From Pseudomonadota bacterium (GTDB lineage: Bacteria > Myxococcota_A > UBA9160 > SZUA-336): a stretch of DNA of 64,000 nt. Positions 52,985-63,671 of the stretch are shown here, in pieces. Numbering within the stretch: the stretch's first letter is position 1; every line of letters begins with the position of its first letter. The notes under the pieces were generated by a model, which saw nothing but the letters and a program-made list of their open reading frames with translations, searched no databases and was not told the origin of the DNA. The position numbers and the translations under genes were made by a program. Where the stretch lies: positions 102,096-166,095 of the forward strand of contig QJZC01000028.1 in the NCBI GenBank assembly GCA_003247575.1, read 5' to 3'.

Positions 52985-53513
52985 GATCGAGGAGTCGTCG
53001 GACCGCGCGCGCGTATCTGGGGTCGCTCCAGTCTCTCGGCCCGATGTACGCCTCAGCAAGCCGCCCCTCCGCATCGATCAGGTACGTCTCAGGAACCCCA
53101 GTCGCTCCATATTGAGAGTACACATTCTTATCTGGATCGAGAAGGATCGGAAATTCGAGCTCGAAACGTTCTCGGAACGCACGTACCGCTTCCATCGTCT
53201 TGGGATCATCGATGGAAAGCGCAAGAATTTCGAAACCTTCCGGTGCCAGCGCGTCATATAGACGCTGCAGAGAGGGGGCCTCGTCGACGCATGGTGCGCA
53301 CCAGGTTGCCCAGAAGTTCACGTAGACGACCTTGCCACGCAGATCGGCGAGCGACACGCTCCCTCCGCCGAGCGTAGCCAGCTCGAAGGAGGGCGCGGGT
53401 TCACCCGTGCGCACGAAGCCCGAGCCTTGCGAGATCACGAAGGCCGCCACACCTGCAGACAGCAACGCTCCAAACGCGAGCAAGGCTAGTAGGCCTTTTC
53501 GTCCACGCGACAA
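52953..53513 (-). CDS. TlpA/ResA-type membrane-anchored thiol-disulfide oxidoreductase
   Basis: 186 residues from TTG 53513 (GGAG ten bases upstream). An N-terminal anchor helix (about 8-28) precedes a thioredoxin fold with the active site WCAPC (Trp-Cys-Ala-Pro-Cys), cis-Pro in GVPETYLID. It likely keeps periplasmic cysteines (for example apocytochromes c) reduced. It sits directly after rplQ. Confidence 0.88.
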   Translation of the reverse strand: MSRGRKGLLALLAFGALLSAGVAAFVISQGSGFVRTGEPAPSFELATLGGGSVSLADLRGKVVYVNFWATWCAPCVDEAPSLQRLYDALAPEGFEILALSIDDPKTMEAVRAFRERFELEFPILLDPDKNVYSQYGATGVPETYLIDAEGRLAEAYIGPRDWSDPRYARAVRRLLDRAEAGNHRSG

Positions 53514-53526
53514 TGCGCCGGAGCTC

Positions 53527-53895
53527 CTATTCGCCGGACTGACTCGGTATCAGCTGAACGATCGACACCGGTGCTGCGTCACCGACTCGATGCCCCAGTT
53601 TCAGAATGCGTGTGTAGCCTCCGGGACGATCTCGGTACCGCTCGGCCAGAGTGTCGAACACCTTGGCGGCCACCTGCTTCGAGCGCAAGGTTCGCAATGC
53701 CTGCCGACGCGCGTGCAACGAGCCGCGCTTGCCCAAGGTGATCATGCGCTCCGCAAGGCGACGCACCTCTCGCGCCTTGGCGTCGGTCGTCCGAATCTCT
53801 TCGTGGTCGAGCAGCGATGTCACCATGTTGCGAAGCATGGCGCGACGATGCGAAGGGGTCCGCCCTAGTTTTCGATGATCTTTTCTGTGGCGCAC
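53527..53895 (-). CDS. rplQ: Ribosomal protein bL17
   Basis: 122 residues, [20 protein letters not shown] start. The usual last gene of the alpha operon, 13 bp after rpoA. Here transcription seems to run on into the TlpA-like gene, only 13 bp downstream, with no terminator between. Confidence 0.97.
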   Translation of the reverse strand: MRHRKDHRKLGRTPSHRRAMLRNMVTSLLDHEEIRTTDAKAREVRRLAERMITLGKRGSLHARRQALRTLRSKQVAAKVFDTLAERYRDRPGGYTRILKLGHRVGDAAPVSIVQLIPSQSGE

Positions 53896-53908
53896 GAGCT
53901 GGGGCTCC

Positions 53909-54931
53909 TTAGACGTCGGCCTCGCGCATCCGATCCAGGTCGGTCCGCGAGGGGAAGGCCTCGAGCTTCATCCCGAACTCGAGCCCGAGACCACTCAAGA
54001 TATCCTTGATTTCATTCAGAGACTTGCGACCGAAGTTCTTGGTCTTGAGCATCTCACTCTCCGACCGCTGTACCAGCTCGCCGATGTACTTGATATCCGC
54101 ATTCTGGAGACAGTTTGCGGAACGCACTGAGAGCTCCAGCTCGTCGACCGGACGAAACAGAACCTCGTTCGGCTGGCTAGAGGATGCGACCTCGACCGTA
54201 GAGCGTTCGATCTCTTCCTCGAAGTTGATGAAGATCGAAAGCTGGTCCTTCAGAATCTTCGCTCCAAAGGCGAGAGCGTCGGCAGGAGTCAACGAACCAT
54301 CCGTGGTCACTTCCATGACCAAGCGGTCGTAGTCGGTTTCCTGACCGACACGCGCGTTCGTCACCGTGTAGTTTACCTTTCGAACTGGCGAGAACGTGGA
54401 ATCGATCGGAATCGTGCCGATCGGCTGATCCTCGGTAGCGTTCTTCTCGGCGATCACAAAGCCTTTGCCGAGATCGACCAACGCCGTCATGTTCAGATCC
54501 GCGTCCTGGGAAAGGGTCGCGACATGATGGCCAGGATTCAGAATCTCGACCGTCTGATCCAGAGACTGGAAGTCTCCGGCAACGACCTTGCCCTCTCCCT
54601 GCTTCGAGATGCTGATCTCCCGCGGACCCGCCGCGTTCATGCGCAGACGCACCTCCTTCAGATTCAGGATGATATCGCTCACGTCTTCGCGCACGCCTGG
54701 AATGGCACTGAACTCGTGCATGACGTTGTCGATCCGAACCGCGGTAATCGCGGCCCCCCGCAGTGAAGAAAGCAGCACACGGCGCAGTGCATTGCCCAGA
54801 GTCAGACCGAAGCCACGCTCGAGCGGGGCACACTCGAACCGGCCGTATACCTCCGTGAGACCCTCGTCGACCTCGATCCTGCGAGGCCGAATCAGAGACT
54901 GCCAGTTCTGAACCATGAGTTCGACGTTCAT
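53909..54931 (-). CDS. rpoA: RNA polymerase alpha subunit
   Basis: 340 residues from ATG 54931, with GGAGG seven bases upstream. N-terminal dimerisation domain ([20 protein letters not shown]) and C-terminal domain ([32 protein letters not shown]) that contacts UP elements and activators. Confidence 0.98.
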   Translation of the reverse strand: MNVELMVQNWQSLIRPRRIEVDEGLTEVYGRFECAPLERGFGLTLGNALRRVLLSSLRGAAITAVRIDNVMHEFSAIPGVREDVSDIILNLKEVRLRMNAAGPREISISKQGEGKVVAGDFQSLDQTVEILNPGHHVATLSQDADLNMTALVDLGKGFVIAEKNATEDQPIGTIPIDSTFSPVRKVNYTVTNARVGQETDYDRLVMEVTTDGSLTPADALAFGAKILKDQLSIFINFEEEIERSTVEVASSSQPNEVLFRPVDELELSVRSANCLQNADIKYIGELVQRSESEMLKTKNFGRKSLNEIKDILSGLGLEFGMKLEAFPSRTDLDRMREADV

Positions 54932-54970
54932 ACGTGTCCTCCCCGGGGGTGAGCCATGCGTGCCCGCAAC

Positions 54971-55597
54971 CTATCGAGAATACAGCTCGACAATGAGCTG
55001 TTCCTGGATCGGGATCGTGATCTGCTCGCGCTGAGGCTGATCCACGACTTGACCTGTCTTCGCGTTCTTGTCCAACGACAGCCACGCGGGAACCGCGCCG
55101 GCGTCCGCCGTCTCGATCGCCGCCTCGATGCGAGCAGTCTTCTTTCCACGCGGACTGAGGCTGATCACTTCTCCCACCCGTAGACGGAACGACGGAATCG
55201 TGACCTTGCGACCATTGACCTCGAAATGCCCGTGCCGCACCAGCTGTCGAGCCTCGTTGCGCGAGGTCGCGAAGCCCAATCGGTAAATGGCATTGTCCAG
55301 ACGCCGTTCGAGCAGGGCGAGCAGGTTCTCGCCCGAGACACCCTTCATACGCTCCGCGTCACTGACCACGCGACGAAACTGACGTTCCAGCACGGAGTAG
55401 ATACGCCGGACCTTCTGCTTCTCTCGCAGCTGGTTGCCATAGTCCGAGAACTTCGGACGCGCCTGCCCGTGAACTCCCGGCGGATAGTTGCGCCGCTCGA
55501 TCGAGCACTTGTCCGTGAAGCACCGCTCGCCCTTCAGGAATAGCTTCATGCCTTCCCGTCGGCACAACCGACAGACCGAACCGTTATACCTGGCCAT
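54971..55597 (-). CDS. rpsD: Ribosomal protein uS4
   Basis: 208 residues. N-terminal four-cysteine cluster (CRLCRREG, then CFTDKC) shows the zinc-binding C+ form; S4 RNA-binding domain with [21 protein letters not shown]. Primary 16S binder and, in enterobacteria, translational repressor of the alpha operon. Confidence 0.98.
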   Translation of the reverse strand: MARYNGSVCRLCRREGMKLFLKGERCFTDKCSIERRNYPPGVHGQARPKFSDYGNQLREKQKVRRIYSVLERQFRRVVSDAERMKGVSGENLLALLERRLDNAIYRLGFATSRNEARQLVRHGHFEVNGRKVTIPSFRLRVGEVISLSPRGKKTARIEAAIETADAGAVPAWLSLDKNAKTGQVVDQPQREQITIPIQEQLIVELYSR

Positions 55598-55606
55598 GCC
55601 CCTCTC

Positions 55607-55993
55607 CTAGGACCGCCGCCGCTTCGGCGGCCGGCAGCCATTGTGCGGGATGGGGGTTACATCCCGAATAAAGGTAATCTTGAAGCCCGCCCCCTGGAGG
55701 GCACGCAGAGCCGACTCACGACCTGCTCCCGGACCCTTCACGAAGACGCCAATCTGACGCATGCCATGCTCCATAGCCTTCTTCGCTGCGTCCTCTGCGC
55801 CCATCTGCGCGGCAAAGGGTGTGGATTTCCGAGACCCTTTGAATCCAACCGTCCCCCCCGAGGAAGCGGCGACCGCATTCCCGGAGACATCCGTAATCGT
55901 GACGATCGTGTTGTTGAACGTGGCGTGGATGTGCGCCACACCCGTCTGGATGTTCTTCCGGACCTTCTTTCGTACTTTTTTTGATTTTCCCAT
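55607..55993 (-). CDS. rpsK: Ribosomal protein uS11
   Basis: 128 residues with the [16 protein letters not shown] core and the C-terminal [11 protein letters not shown]. It forms part of the platform near the E site. Standard place between rpsM and rpsD. Confidence 0.98.
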   Translation of the reverse strand: MGKSKKVRKKVRKNIQTGVAHIHATFNNTIVTITDVSGNAVAASSGGTVGFKGSRKSTPFAAQMGAEDAAKKAMEHGMRQIGVFVKGPGAGRESALRALQGAGFKITFIRDVTPIPHNGCRPPKRRRS

Positions 55994-56005
55994 GATCTCG
56001 CGTCG

Positions 56006-56389
56006 CTACTTCTTAGCTGGAGCTTTCTTCTTGCCTGCCACCGTCTTCCGCGGGCCCTTGCGCGTTCGCGCGTTCGTATGCGTTCGCTGTCCCCGGGCCG
56101 GAAGACCACGTCGATGCCGCAGCCCTCGGTAACAACCGAGGTCCATCAGCATCTTGATATTCTGTTGCACCTCACGGCGCAGATCGCCCTCGACCGCGTA
56201 GCGCCGCTCGATCACGTCGCGCAGACGCGAGACCTCGTCCTCACCCAAATCGAAGGTCTTGGTACTCATCCGCACGTCCGCTTCCTCGCAGACCTTTCGT
56301 GCGCTCGAACGGCCGATCCCGTAGATGTACGTGAGGGCCACTCCGATATGCTTCTCGCGCGGCAGATCCACTCCTGCGATTCTCGCCAT
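56006..56389 (-). CDS. rpsM: Ribosomal protein uS13
   Basis: 127 residues, [21 protein letters not shown] start; [20 protein letters not shown] core; the C-terminal tail (GKKKAPAKK) that reaches tRNAs is Lys-rich. Follows rpmJ by 3 bp. Confidence 0.98.
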   Translation of the reverse strand: MARIAGVDLPREKHIGVALTYIYGIGRSSARKVCEEADVRMSTKTFDLGEDEVSRLRDVIERRYAVEGDLRREVQQNIKMLMDLGCYRGLRHRRGLPARGQRTHTNARTRKGPRKTVAGKKKAPAKK

Positions 56390-56392
56390 GCT

Positions 56393-56506
56393 CTAGCCCT
56401 GCCTCTGCTTGTGCTTCGGGTTCTCGCAAATCACGCGAATGATCCGCTTCCGCCGAATAATCTTGCACTTGTCACACATTTTTCGAACGCTGGCTCGCAC
56501 CTTCAT
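56393..56506 (-). CDS. rpmJ: Ribosomal protein bL36
   Basis: 37 residues, [20 protein letters not shown] then a C-terminal Cys and His ([12 protein letters not shown]): the zinc-binding C-C-C-H form. It lies 16 bp downstream of map; infA, which often sits between map and rpmJ, is absent. Confidence 0.97.
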   Translation of the reverse strand: MKVRASVRKMCDKCKIIRRKRIIRVICENPKHKQRQG

Positions 56507-56522
56507 GCTTGCGCCCACCCAC

Positions 56523-57305
56523 TCAATGACTTCCCGGAATCTGCGTCAAGATTTCCGGTCCGTTCTCGGTAATCGCTATCGTATGCTCGAAGTGGCACGA
56601 CAGCTGGCCGTCTGCTGTCGCAGCTGTCCACCTGTCTTCACGCATCACCACCTCGTGCGTCCCCAAATTGACCATTGGCTCGATGGCCACCACCATTCCT
56701 GCCCTGAGCCGCGGACCTCGACCGGCCGGTCCGAAGTTCGGGATCTGCGGCTTCTCGTGCAACTTCCGTCCGATGCCATGTCCGACGAAATCTCGAACCA
56801 CCGTGAATCCGGCTTTCTCCACTGCACACTGCACTGCGTGCGAGACGTCCCCAAGGCGGTTTCCAACCCTGAGCTGCTCGACTCCCGCGTAGAGAGACGC
56901 ACGCGTCACCTCGATCATGCGCAACGTCAACTCATCGGACGCAGCATCCCCTCCTACGACGACGGTCACCGCCGAATCTCCGTGGAACCCTTCGCAGATG
57001 ACCCCGAAGTCGATCTTCAGCACGTCCCCCGAGTGGAGTTCCCGCTCCCCAGGAATCCCATGCACGATTTCCTCGTTGACCGAAGTGCAGACTACGGCCG
57101 GATAGGGCGGAGCTCCCCCCGGCGCATAGCCCAAAAACGAAGACTGAAGCGCCCGCTCCCGGATCGCGGCTGCCGCAGCACGGTCCAGATCCCCGGTCGT
57201 CATGCCGGGCTCGACCTGTTCGCGCAAGGCGAGCAGGATCTCCCCGACGTGACGCCCAGCTTGCCGCATTCGCGTAAGCTCTGGACTGGACTTGATGTGG
57301 ATCAT
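56523..57305 (-). CDS. map: Methionine aminopeptidase, type I
   Basis: 260 residues. Metal ligands in the usual order: KIDFGV Asp, GDSAVT Asp, HGIGRKLHE His, EPMVN Glu and the last Glu in HFEHTIAI. It removes N-terminal Met. It overlaps adk by 4 bp (ATGA), as usual for adk-map. Confidence 0.97.
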   Translation of the reverse strand: MIHIKSSPELTRMRQAGRHVGEILLALREQVEPGMTTGDLDRAAAAAIRERALQSSFLGYAPGGAPPYPAVVCTSVNEEIVHGIPGERELHSGDVLKIDFGVICEGFHGDSAVTVVVGGDAASDELTLRMIEVTRASLYAGVEQLRVGNRLGDVSHAVQCAVEKAGFTVVRDFVGHGIGRKLHEKPQIPNFGPAGRGPRLRAGMVVAIEPMVNLGTHEVVMREDRWTAATADGQLSCHFEHTIAITENGPEILTQIPGSH

Positions 57306-57880
57306 GAAAGCTGCAGGGCCTCCGCGATCCAGCTTTCGATCTCGTCGATCTCTCCAACTCCGTGGATTCGCGCCAGCCCCGCTGAATAATGCTCCAGAAT
57401 CGGGGCCGTCTCCGACTGATAGACCTGTAGGCGCTTCCGCACCGTCGCTTCGTTGTCGTCTGCACGCCCCTCACCGCGAGCCAGAATCCGATTGATCAGC
57501 TCCGCTTCGGGCACCTCGAGAGCAATTACCGTGATCTGGGAGCGCCCGAGCTGCGCTAGCAGCTCGTCGAGCGCCTTGGCCTGTGCCACGGTTCTTGGAA
57601 AGCCATCCAGGATAAATCCAGGACCGCAGTCCGAACGCGCAAAACGCTCGCGAACCAGCTCGATCACGATCTCGTCCGAAACCAGATCGCCGCGCTCCAT
57701 GATGGCTTTCACTCGCTTGCCGAGTTCGCTCTCAGAGGCCACCGCCTCACGCAGCATGTCCCCCGTCGAGACTTGCGGGATCCCGAGCCGAGCCGCCAGC
57801 CGAACCGCTTGGGTCCCCTTCCCAGCGCCCGGAGGGCCTGTCAGAACCAGATTCCACTGCCGATCGCCAGCTCGTGTCAT
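57302..57880 (-). CDS. adk: Adenylate kinase, short form
   Basis: 192 residues from ATG 57880. P-loop GPPGAGKGTQ, the DGFPRT motif; the LID is reduced to a short RGEGRADDNEATVRKRL loop without zinc cysteines. It interconverts ATP + AMP and 2 ADP. Coupled to secY by a 4-bp overlap. Confidence 0.97.
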   Translation of the reverse strand: MTRAGDRQWNLVLTGPPGAGKGTQAVRLAARLGIPQVSTGDMLREAVASESELGKRVKAIMERGDLVSDEIVIELVRERFARSDCGPGFILDGFPRTVAQAKALDELLAQLGRSQITVIALEVPEAELINRILARGEGRADDNEATVRKRLQVYQSETAPILEHYSAGLARIHGVGEIDEIESWIAEALQLS

Positions 57881-59181
57881 CGTCCGCCCCTCCCTCGGCC
57901 TGTCCGCTTGAAAGCGTCGTAGTTCCTGGACACGAGATGCGCCTCGACCTGACCCATCGTATCCATCGCCACACCCACGACGATCAGCAGTGCAGTGCCG
58001 CCGAAATAGAACGGGACGTTGAACTGCACCGACATGACCACCGGCAGCAAACACACCACTGCGAGGTAGCCAGCCCCGATGAGAGTGATGCGATTGAGCA
58101 CTTGCTGGATGTAGTGAGCCGTTCGAGGGCCGGGTCGAATCCCCGGAATGTAACCGCCGTTCTTCTTGATGTTGTCGGCGAGGTCATCCGGGTTGATCAT
58201 GATCCCGGTGTAGAAGTAGGCAAAGAAGATGATCATTCCTACGTAGACAATGTTGTACGGCAGGCTGTTGAAGCTGAGGTGATCCTGCACGAAATCCTGA
58301 ACCCATACGGAGTTCGACCAGCTTCCGACCTGCACCGGCAGCAGCAGCAGGGACGATGCAAAAATCGGAGGGATGACCCCAGACGTGTTCAGCTTGAGCG
58401 GGAAGTACGCAGTCGTCCCACCGACCACCTGGCGCCCAACAGTGCGGCGAGCGTACTGAATCGGCACTCGTCTCTGAGCGCGTTCCACATAGACGATGCC
58501 GAAAACGACACCGAGCATCAGGGCTGCGAGCAGGAACACCCCGACGGGCGGGAGCTGCCCCGTAGTCGCAAGGTCCACCACGCGCGACAGGGCGCTCGGG
58601 ATGGCCGTGACGATACCGGCAAAGATCACCAAGGAGATCCCATTGCCGATCCCGCGTTCGGTGATCTGTTCCCCCAGCCACATGATGAATGCAGTGCCGG
58701 CGGTGAGGGTGATCGCGGTCATCACGCGGAAGCTCCAACCGGGATCGATCACCGTATTCGCGCCGAAAAGACCGGACTCGAGGGCGGTCGCCATGAGGGT
58801 GCTCTGAACGATCGACAACCCCACGGTGCCGTAGCGGGTGTAGCGCGTGATGACGCGGCGCCCTTCCTCACCTTCTTTCTTGAGCTCTTCCAGCTGTGGG
58901 ATCACGACCGTCAGCAGCTGAATGATGATCGAAGCACTGATGTAGGGCATGATGCCGAGCGCGAAGATCGACAGCTGCTCGAATGCGCCACCGCTGAACA
59001 GATTGAAAATGGCGAACGGACCTGCGCCCTCCTGGAAGAACTGCTTGAGCTCGGCGATGTTGATTCCCGGAGTCGGGATCGCGCAGCCCAGCCGATATAC
59101 AGCCAGCATCGCAAACGTAAAGCCGATACGCTTCCCGAGTTCGGGAGTGCGTGCGATATTGCCGACCGCTCCAGCGTTCAC
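57877..59181 (-). CDS. secY: Sec translocase channel subunit SecY
   Basis: 434 residues with ten predicted membrane helices and the conserved PTPGIN, QLLTVVIPQLEEL and FFAYFYTGIMINP segments. Central channel of protein export. Overlaps rplO by 4 bp. Confidence 0.98.
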   Translation of the reverse strand: MNAGAVGNIARTPELGKRIGFTFAMLAVYRLGCAIPTPGINIAELKQFFQEGAGPFAIFNLFSGGAFEQLSIFALGIMPYISASIIIQLLTVVIPQLEELKKEGEEGRRVITRYTRYGTVGLSIVQSTLMATALESGLFGANTVIDPGWSFRVMTAITLTAGTAFIMWLGEQITERGIGNGISLVIFAGIVTAIPSALSRVVDLATTGQLPPVGVFLLAALMLGVVFGIVYVERAQRRVPIQYARRTVGRQVVGGTTAYFPLKLNTSGVIPPIFASSLLLLPVQVGSWSNSVWVQDFVQDHLSFNSLPYNIVYVGMIIFFAYFYTGIMINPDDLADNIKKNGGYIPGIRPGPRTAHYIQQVLNRITLIGAGYLAVVCLLPVVMSVQFNVPFYFGGTALLIVVGVAMDTMGQVEAHLVSRNYDAFKRTGRGRGGR

Positions 59182-59666
59182 TGCTCTGCGCTCTCTTCCG
59201 ACCCACCCCCCGCACGAGCGGAAACGCTGTCGATCAGCTCTACCCTCCCACCGGCGGCCTGGATCTTCCCCTCGGCGCTCTTACTGACCGCATGGGCACG
59301 CACCACAACGGGCACAGCCAGCTCCCCTTCACCGAGAATCTTCACCTGACCCTTCGAATTTGGGATCAGTCCGGCCATCGCCAGGGCGTCTGGCCCGACC
59401 TCACTATTCGCCTCGAAGCGCGCGAGTGCCCCAACATTCACAACCTGATGCTCACGCCGAAAAACATTCGTGAAGCCACGCTTCGGCAGCCGACGCGCCA
59501 ACGACATCTGGCCGCCTTCGAACCAGTCGCGACGCTTGAACCCGGAGCGCGCTCCAGCACCCTTCTGCCCGCGACCAGAGGTCTTCCCCAGTCCACTTCC
59601 GATTCCCCGCCCGACGCGCTTGCGCGGACGCCGCGATCCCGGCGTGGGACTCAGCCGATCCAACAT
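59178..59666 (-). CDS. rplO: Ribosomal protein uL15
   Basis: 162 residues from ATG 59666, with [18 protein letters not shown] core. The start overlaps the rpmD stop (TGATG). The C-terminus is extended with a Ser/Gly/Glu-rich tail. Confidence 0.97.
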   Translation of the reverse strand: MLDRLSPTPGSRRPRKRVGRGIGSGLGKTSGRGQKGAGARSGFKRRDWFEGGQMSLARRLPKRGFTNVFRREHQVVNVGALARFEANSEVGPDALAMAGLIPNSKGQVKILGEGELAVPVVVRAHAVSKSAEGKIQAAGGRVELIDSVSARAGGGSEESAEQ

Positions 59667-59854
59667 CAACGAGCCTCCTCGACTTCGACCAAGTGCGACA
59701 CCTTCCGGATCATGCCGCGAGTGGCAGGCGTATCGACTACCGTCGACACCGATCCCAGCTTGCGCAGGCCGAGCCCACGCAGGGTCTGTCGCTGATCGCG
59801 CGTGAAGCCGATCGCACTTCTCACCTGACGAACCTGGACCTTGCGCTCGCTCAT
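59666..59854 (-). CDS. rpmD: Ribosomal protein uL30
   Basis: 62 residues with the [19 protein letters not shown] core and HLVEVEEA end. Starts on the rpsE stop codon (TGATG). Confidence 0.97.
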   Translation of the reverse strand: MSERKVQVRQVRSAIGFTRDQRQTLRGLGLRKLGSVSTVVDTPATRGMIRKVSHLVEVEEAR

Positions 59855-60354
59855 CAGACCGCGAGCTCCCGTGCGCGCTCGGACGGCTCACGCAGCCCTC
59901 GCATGCCGCTCAGGGTCGCCAGGATGACGTTGTGCGGCTTGGTCGATCCCAGGCACTTCGTCAGAATGTCGTGCACTCCCGCCGCTTCGCAGAGGGCTCG
60001 CACCGCACCGCCCGCGATCACTCCGGTTCCCTTCGACGCTGGGCGCAGCAGCACCTTGCCAGCTCCATTATGGCCGATGATGTCGTGGGGAATGGTCCCC
60101 TCCTGTAGAGGGATGCGCAGGAGATTCTTGCGTGCCTTCTCGATCCCCTTGCGGATCGCCTCCGGCACCTCGTTCGCTTTGCCCACGCCCGCTCCGACCA
60201 CGCCCCGGCCATCTCCGACGACTACGAGCGCCGAGAATCCGAAGCGACGTCCACCCTTGACCACCTTGGCGACCCGGTTGATATCGACCACTCGCTCCTC
60301 GAGCTCGAAGTCGTTCGGATTCAGGCGGTCTCGAAGAATTTGTTCGCGTTTCAT
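59854..60354 (-). CDS. rpsE: Ribosomal protein uS5
   Basis: 166 residues from ATG 60354; the frame extending to 60843 only overlaps rplR and rpl[21 protein letters not shown] and [19 protein letters not shown] are the two conserved blocks. Role in decoding accuracy. Confidence 0.97.
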   Translation of the reverse strand: MKREQILRDRLNPNDFELEERVVDINRVAKVVKGGRRFGFSALVVVGDGRGVVGAGVGKANEVPEAIRKGIEKARKNLLRIPLQEGTIPHDIIGHNGAGKVLLRPASKGTGVIAGGAVRALCEAAGVHDILTKCLGSTKPHNVILATLSGMRGLREPSERARELAV

Positions 60355-60362
60355 CGTTCGTC

Positions 60363-60728
60363 CTAAAGGCTCAGTCCGCCCTCGCGCGCCCCGTCGGCGA
60401 GAGCCTTGACTCGCCCGTGGTACACGAAGCCATTTCGGTTGAATGCCACCTCGCGGATGTCCCGCTCGAGCGCCAGTTTCGCGATCTCCAGCCCAACGGC
60501 CCGCGCGGCTCCCTTCTTTCCACCTTCGCCGAGGCTCGACTGCACCGCAGGGGAGCGAGAGGAGACGGTGACGAGCGTGCGCCCCGACTCCTTGTCTACC
60601 AACTGGGCGTAGATGTGCTTGGCGCTCCGAAAGCACGTAAGCAACGGCCGATCCGCTCGCGCGAGCTGCCGCTGCGTTCGCTTGCGTCTCCGAAGCCAGA
60701 CTCGTCGACTGTGAGCCATCCTTGCCAT
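60363..60728 (-). CDS. rplR: Ribosomal protein uL18
   Basis: 121 residues; a 5S rRNA binder. ATG 60728 has GGAGGG nine bases upstream; an ATG three codons in is the alternative. Core: [13 protein letters not shown] and [16 protein letters not shown]. Confidence 0.97.
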   Translation of the reverse strand: MARMAHSRRVWLRRRKRTQRQLARADRPLLTCFRSAKHIYAQLVDKESGRTLVTVSSRSPAVQSSLGEGGKKGAARAVGLEIAKLALERDIREVAFNRNGFVYHGRVKALADGAREGGLSL

Positions 60729-60733
60729 CGACC

Positions 60734-61273
60734 TTACCCTCCTGCCGACTTTCCGACCTTGCGGCGGATGATCTCGTCTGAATACCGGATGCCCTTACCC
60801 TTGTAGGGCTCTGGGGGGCGCACCTCGCGCACGTTGGCCGCAAACTGCCCCACCTGCTGCTTGTCCGAGCCCGAGATCACGAAGCGCGTCGGACTCTCGG
60901 AACGCACGGTCACGCCCTCGGGCACCGGCATCGACACCGGGTGCGAGTAGCCCACCGTGAGCACGAGATCCTTGCCCTTGACCTCTGCGCGATAGCCCAC
61001 GCCCACGATTTCCATGGCGCGCTCGAATCCGTCCGTAACTCCGGTGACCATGTTTCCGAGCAGACTGCGCATCAAGCCGTGTGCGGCACGCGCCTCCTTG
61101 CTCTCGGCCTCGCGCACGACCACCGCCGCTCCGTCCTTCACTTCGATGCGCGTATACGGGGCGACCGCCTCCTCGAGGGTGGCCTTCGGCCCCTTGACCG
61201 ACACCCGACCGTCGACGACTCGAACCTCTACACCAGCTGCCAGCTGAACCGGCTTGAGACCAATTCGGGACAT
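60734..61273 (-). CDS. rplF: Ribosomal protein uL6
   Basis: 179 residues, MSRIGLKPV start and the C-terminal [17 protein letters not shown] motif. It lies near the factor-binding centre. Spacing 5 bp to rplR and 3 bp to rpsH. Confidence 0.97.
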   Translation of the reverse strand: MSRIGLKPVQLAAGVEVRVVDGRVSVKGPKATLEEAVAPYTRIEVKDGAAVVVREAESKEARAAHGLMRSLLGNMVTGVTDGFERAMEIVGVGYRAEVKGKDLVLTVGYSHPVSMPVPEGVTVRSESPTRFVISGSDKQQVGQFAANVREVRPPEPYKGKGIRYSDEIIRRKVGKSAGG

Positions 61274-61276
61274 CGT

Positions 61277-61681
61277 CTACCACACCCTCGCGAGCACTTC
61301 GCCACCCACACTGGCCTCGCGTGCTTGGACGTCCGTCATCACCCCTTTCGAAGTGGACAGGATCGCAATGCCCAGTCCGCTTCGCACCTGAGGGATCTCC
61401 GAGTGGCCCACGTACACGCGACGCCCGGGCCGCGAGACACGCTCGATCTGCTCGATGATCGGAATGCCACTGCGGCGGCCCACGTGATATCGGAGTTGAA
61501 TCGTCAAGGTCGGCTTCTTCGGGTCACGATCGCTCGCATAGTCCTGAATGAAGCCGGACTCCTTGAGTACGCGCGCAATCTCACGCCTCATACGCGAATC
61601 GGCCATCGACACACTCACATGTCGCGCGCGGCCACCGTTTCGAATCCGCGTCAGTAGATCTGCAATCGGATCGGTCAGCAC
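61277..61681 (-). CDS. rpsH: Ribosomal protein uS8
   Basis: 134 residues from GTG 61681. [13 protein letters not shown] and [20 protein letters not shown] blocks. Binds 16S helix 21; in E. coli also the spc operon repressor. Confidence 0.97.
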   Translation of the reverse strand: MLTDPIADLLTRIRNGGRARHVSVSMADSRMRREIARVLKESGFIQDYASDRDPKKPTLTIQLRYHVGRRSGIPIIEQIERVSRPGRRVYVGHSEIPQVRSGLGIAILSTSKGVMTDVQAREASVGGEVLARVW

Positions 61682-61691
61682 GTACTATTCC

Positions 61692-61901
61692 TCACCAGCT
61701 CGACTTAGTCATGCCCGGGATCTTGCCCTGCAAGGCCAGCTGACGCAGGCAGATGCGGCACAGATCAAACTTCCGGTAGTAGGCGCGTGGGCGCCCACAG
61801 CGCCCGCAGCGATTGTAGTAGCGACTCCGAAAGCGCAGTGCTCCCGCTTCCCGAGCAGTTCGCAGACGCCTCTGTCGAACAAGATTGCCTAGCTTTGCCA
61901 T
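61692..61901 (-). CDS. rpsN: Ribosomal protein uS14, zinc-binding form
   Basis: 69 residues from ATG 61901. The CGRC and CRIC pairs form the zinc site; at 69 residues it is intermediate in size between the short zinc type (about 61) and the long zinc-free type (about 101). It follows rplE after a 104-bp gap that is unusual for this operon. Confidence 0.96.
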   Translation of the reverse strand: MAKLGNLVRQRRLRTAREAGALRFRSRYYNRCGRCGRPRAYYRKFDLCRICLRQLALQGKIPGMTKSSW

Positions 61902-61922
61902 AAATTCCCCGTCCCATCCCAC

Positions 61923-62010
61923 GAGCCAGCACCCATCCGGGACCTAGCTCGCTGGCTCCTCTAGCTCCGCGCCCATCAAGCCGCGCCCATCAAAGTTCGC
62001 GTCCATCAGG
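61923..62010. repeat. Repeat and hairpin block in the rplE-rpsN gap
   Basis: Two adjacent copies of CCGCGCCCATCAA at 61967-61980 and 61981-61994 and a third, decayed one at 61995-62010 reaching the rplE stop. Next to them GAGCCAGC (61923-61930) pairs with GCTGGCTC (61951-61958). It may act as an internal translation or processing element of the spc operon; function unknown. Confidence 0.5.
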
Positions 62011-62563
62011 TCCGGAATGGCATCCCGAGCTCGCGCAGCAGCGCTCGCCCTTCGTCGTCCGTCGGAGCGCTCGTCACGATGGTGACGCTCAGGCCCCGAA
62101 TCTTCTCGACCTTGTCGTAGTCGACCTCGGGAAAGATGATCTGCTCGCGGATCCCGAGACTGTAGTTCCCGCGCCCATCGAAAGCATTGGGAGACACACC
62201 GCGAAAATCTCGCACGCGCGGCAGCGCGACGTTGATCAACCGATCCAAGAAGTCGTACATGCGCTGACGCCGCAGGGTGACCATACAGCCGATCGATTGC
62301 CCCTCGCGCAGGCGGAAGTTCGCGATTGCCTTCCGCGCCCGGGTCACCACCGCCTTCTGGCCCGCGATCCTGCCGAGCTCCTCGACCGCGGCCTCGAGCA
62401 GCCGCGCATTCTGAAGCGCTTCACCGAGGCCCACATTCAGGGACACACGGGTCACGCTGGGCACCTGCATCCGATTCCCGTACTTGAACTGCTCTTGCAG
62501 AGCCGGGATCACACTGCTCCGGTACTTCTCTAGCAACCGAGGTTGGTAGACTGCTTCAGCCAT
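62006..62563 (-). CDS. rplE: Ribosomal protein uL5
   Basis: 185 residues from ATG 62563, overlapping the rplX stop by 8 bp. [14 protein letters not shown] and [15 protein letters not shown] blocks. 5S rRNA binder. Confidence 0.97.
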   Translation of the reverse strand: MAEAVYQPRLLEKYRSSVIPALQEQFKYGNRMQVPSVTRVSLNVGLGEALQNARLLEAAVEELGRIAGQKAVVTRARKAIANFRLREGQSIGCMVTLRRQRMYDFLDRLINVALPRVRDFRGVSPNAFDGRGNYSLGIREQIIFPEVDYDKVEKIRGLSVTIVTSAPTDDEGRALLRELGMPFRT

Positions 62564-62867
62564 CGATCGCCTCGTCGTGCCGCTTGCTCCAGCGCACTTT
62601 CTTACCGTCGACTTCACGAAATCCCACACGCGTAGGCTCGCCCTTGTGCACCAACATCAGATTGGACAGGCTGATCGAGCCCTCCCTTTCGATGCGCCCG
62701 CCGCGGCCACCGCGCGCGTCCGGCTTCTGATGCTTCCAAACCATATTCACCTGCTCGACGACCGCCCTGCCCGCACGACGATCAATCGAGAGCACGGCGC
62801 CCTCGCGCGACTTGTACTTTCCGACCATCACTCGGACGGTGTCGCCCTTCCGAATCTTCGCCGCCAT
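62556..62867 (-). CDS. rplX: Ribosomal protein uL24
   Basis: 103 residues from ATG 62867 (GGAGG seven bases upstream), preferred over a GTG one codon earlier. KOW motif in [20 protein letters not shown]. Initiates 50S assembly. Confidence 0.97.
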   Translation of the reverse strand: MAAKIRKGDTVRVMVGKYKSREGAVLSIDRRAGRAVVEQVNMVWKHQKPDARGGRGGRIEREGSISLSNLMLVHKGEPTRVGFREVDGKKVRWSKRHDEAIDG

Positions 62868-63235
62868 CACAGCACCTCCGGCGCGAGCGATACGATCTTC
62901 ATGAAGCGCTTCGCGCGAAGCTCACGCGCCACCGGCCCGAAGATGCGCGTGCCGATCGGCTCCTTGTTGTTGTCGATCAACACACAGGAGTTGTCATCGA
63001 ATCGAATGTAGGATCCATCACTGCGCCCGATTTCCTTACGCGTGCGCACAACAACCGCACGATGCAGCTGCTTCTTCTTGACCCGGCTATTGGGCAGGGC
63101 CTCTTTGACCGCAACCACAATTACATCCCCGATCGAAGCGTACCTTCGCTGGGAGCCACCGAGCACCTTCACACAGGCCACCCTCCTCGCTCCGCTGTTA
63201 TCGGCCACCTCGAGCACAGACTCCGTCTGGATCAC
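62867..63235 (-). CDS. rplN: Ribosomal protein uL14
   Basis: 122 residues, [18 protein letters not shown] start, [20 protein letters not shown] core. Forms inter-subunit bridge. Overlaps rpsQ by 4 bp. Confidence 0.98.
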   Translation of the reverse strand: MIQTESVLEVADNSGARRVACVKVLGGSQRRYASIGDVIVVAVKEALPNSRVKKKQLHRAVVVRTRKEIGRSDGSYIRFDDNSCVLIDNNKEPIGTRIFGPVARELRAKRFMKIVSLAPEVL

Positions 63236-63480
63236 ACCAACTTCTCCTGCACCCGCCAGCGCTTTCGACGCGAGAGGGGACGTGTTTCGATGATGCGGAC
63301 GACGTCACCTACTGCACACGCATTCTCTTCGTCGTGCGCCATGAAACGCTTCCGGATCTGGACATATTTCTTGTACAAGGGATGAGAGACGCGTCGCTTG
63401 ACTTCGACGACGACCGACTTGTCCATCCGGTCGCTCACCACTACTCCGACGCGAGTCTTCCGAAGTCCTCGCTCTTTCAT
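63232..63480 (-). CDS. rpsQ: Ribosomal protein uS17
   Basis: 82 residues with the OB-fold: [17 protein letters not shown] and [15 protein letters not shown]. Overlaps rpmC by 4 bp. Confidence 0.97.
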   Translation of the reverse strand: MKERGLRKTRVGVVVSDRMDKSVVVEVKRRVSHPLYKKYVQIRKRFMAHDEENACAVGDVVRIIETRPLSRRKRWRVQEKLV

Positions 63481-63671
63481 GCCTTCCGGCTCCTCTCCCT
63501 CTCGATCGTCAGCGCGCGCGCCAGGATGCGTTTGGACGAGCGCAGCTTCGATGTGTCCCCAAGCTGCTGAGTCTCATGCTGAATCTGCGCATCGAATACA
63601 GCCCGACGAAGCGTCTGGATGCGCGCCTCGAGCTCGGCATCCGTGAGCCCGCGAAGATCGGCGGCCTTCAT
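63477..63671 (-). CDS. rpmC: Ribosomal protein uL29
   Basis: 64 residues, [14 protein letters not shown] start; a helical hairpin at the exit tunnel. Overlaps rplP by 4 bp. Confidence 0.97.
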   Translation of the reverse strand: MKAADLRGLTDAELEARIQTLRRAVFDAQIQHETQQLGDTSKLRSSKRILARALTIERERSRKA

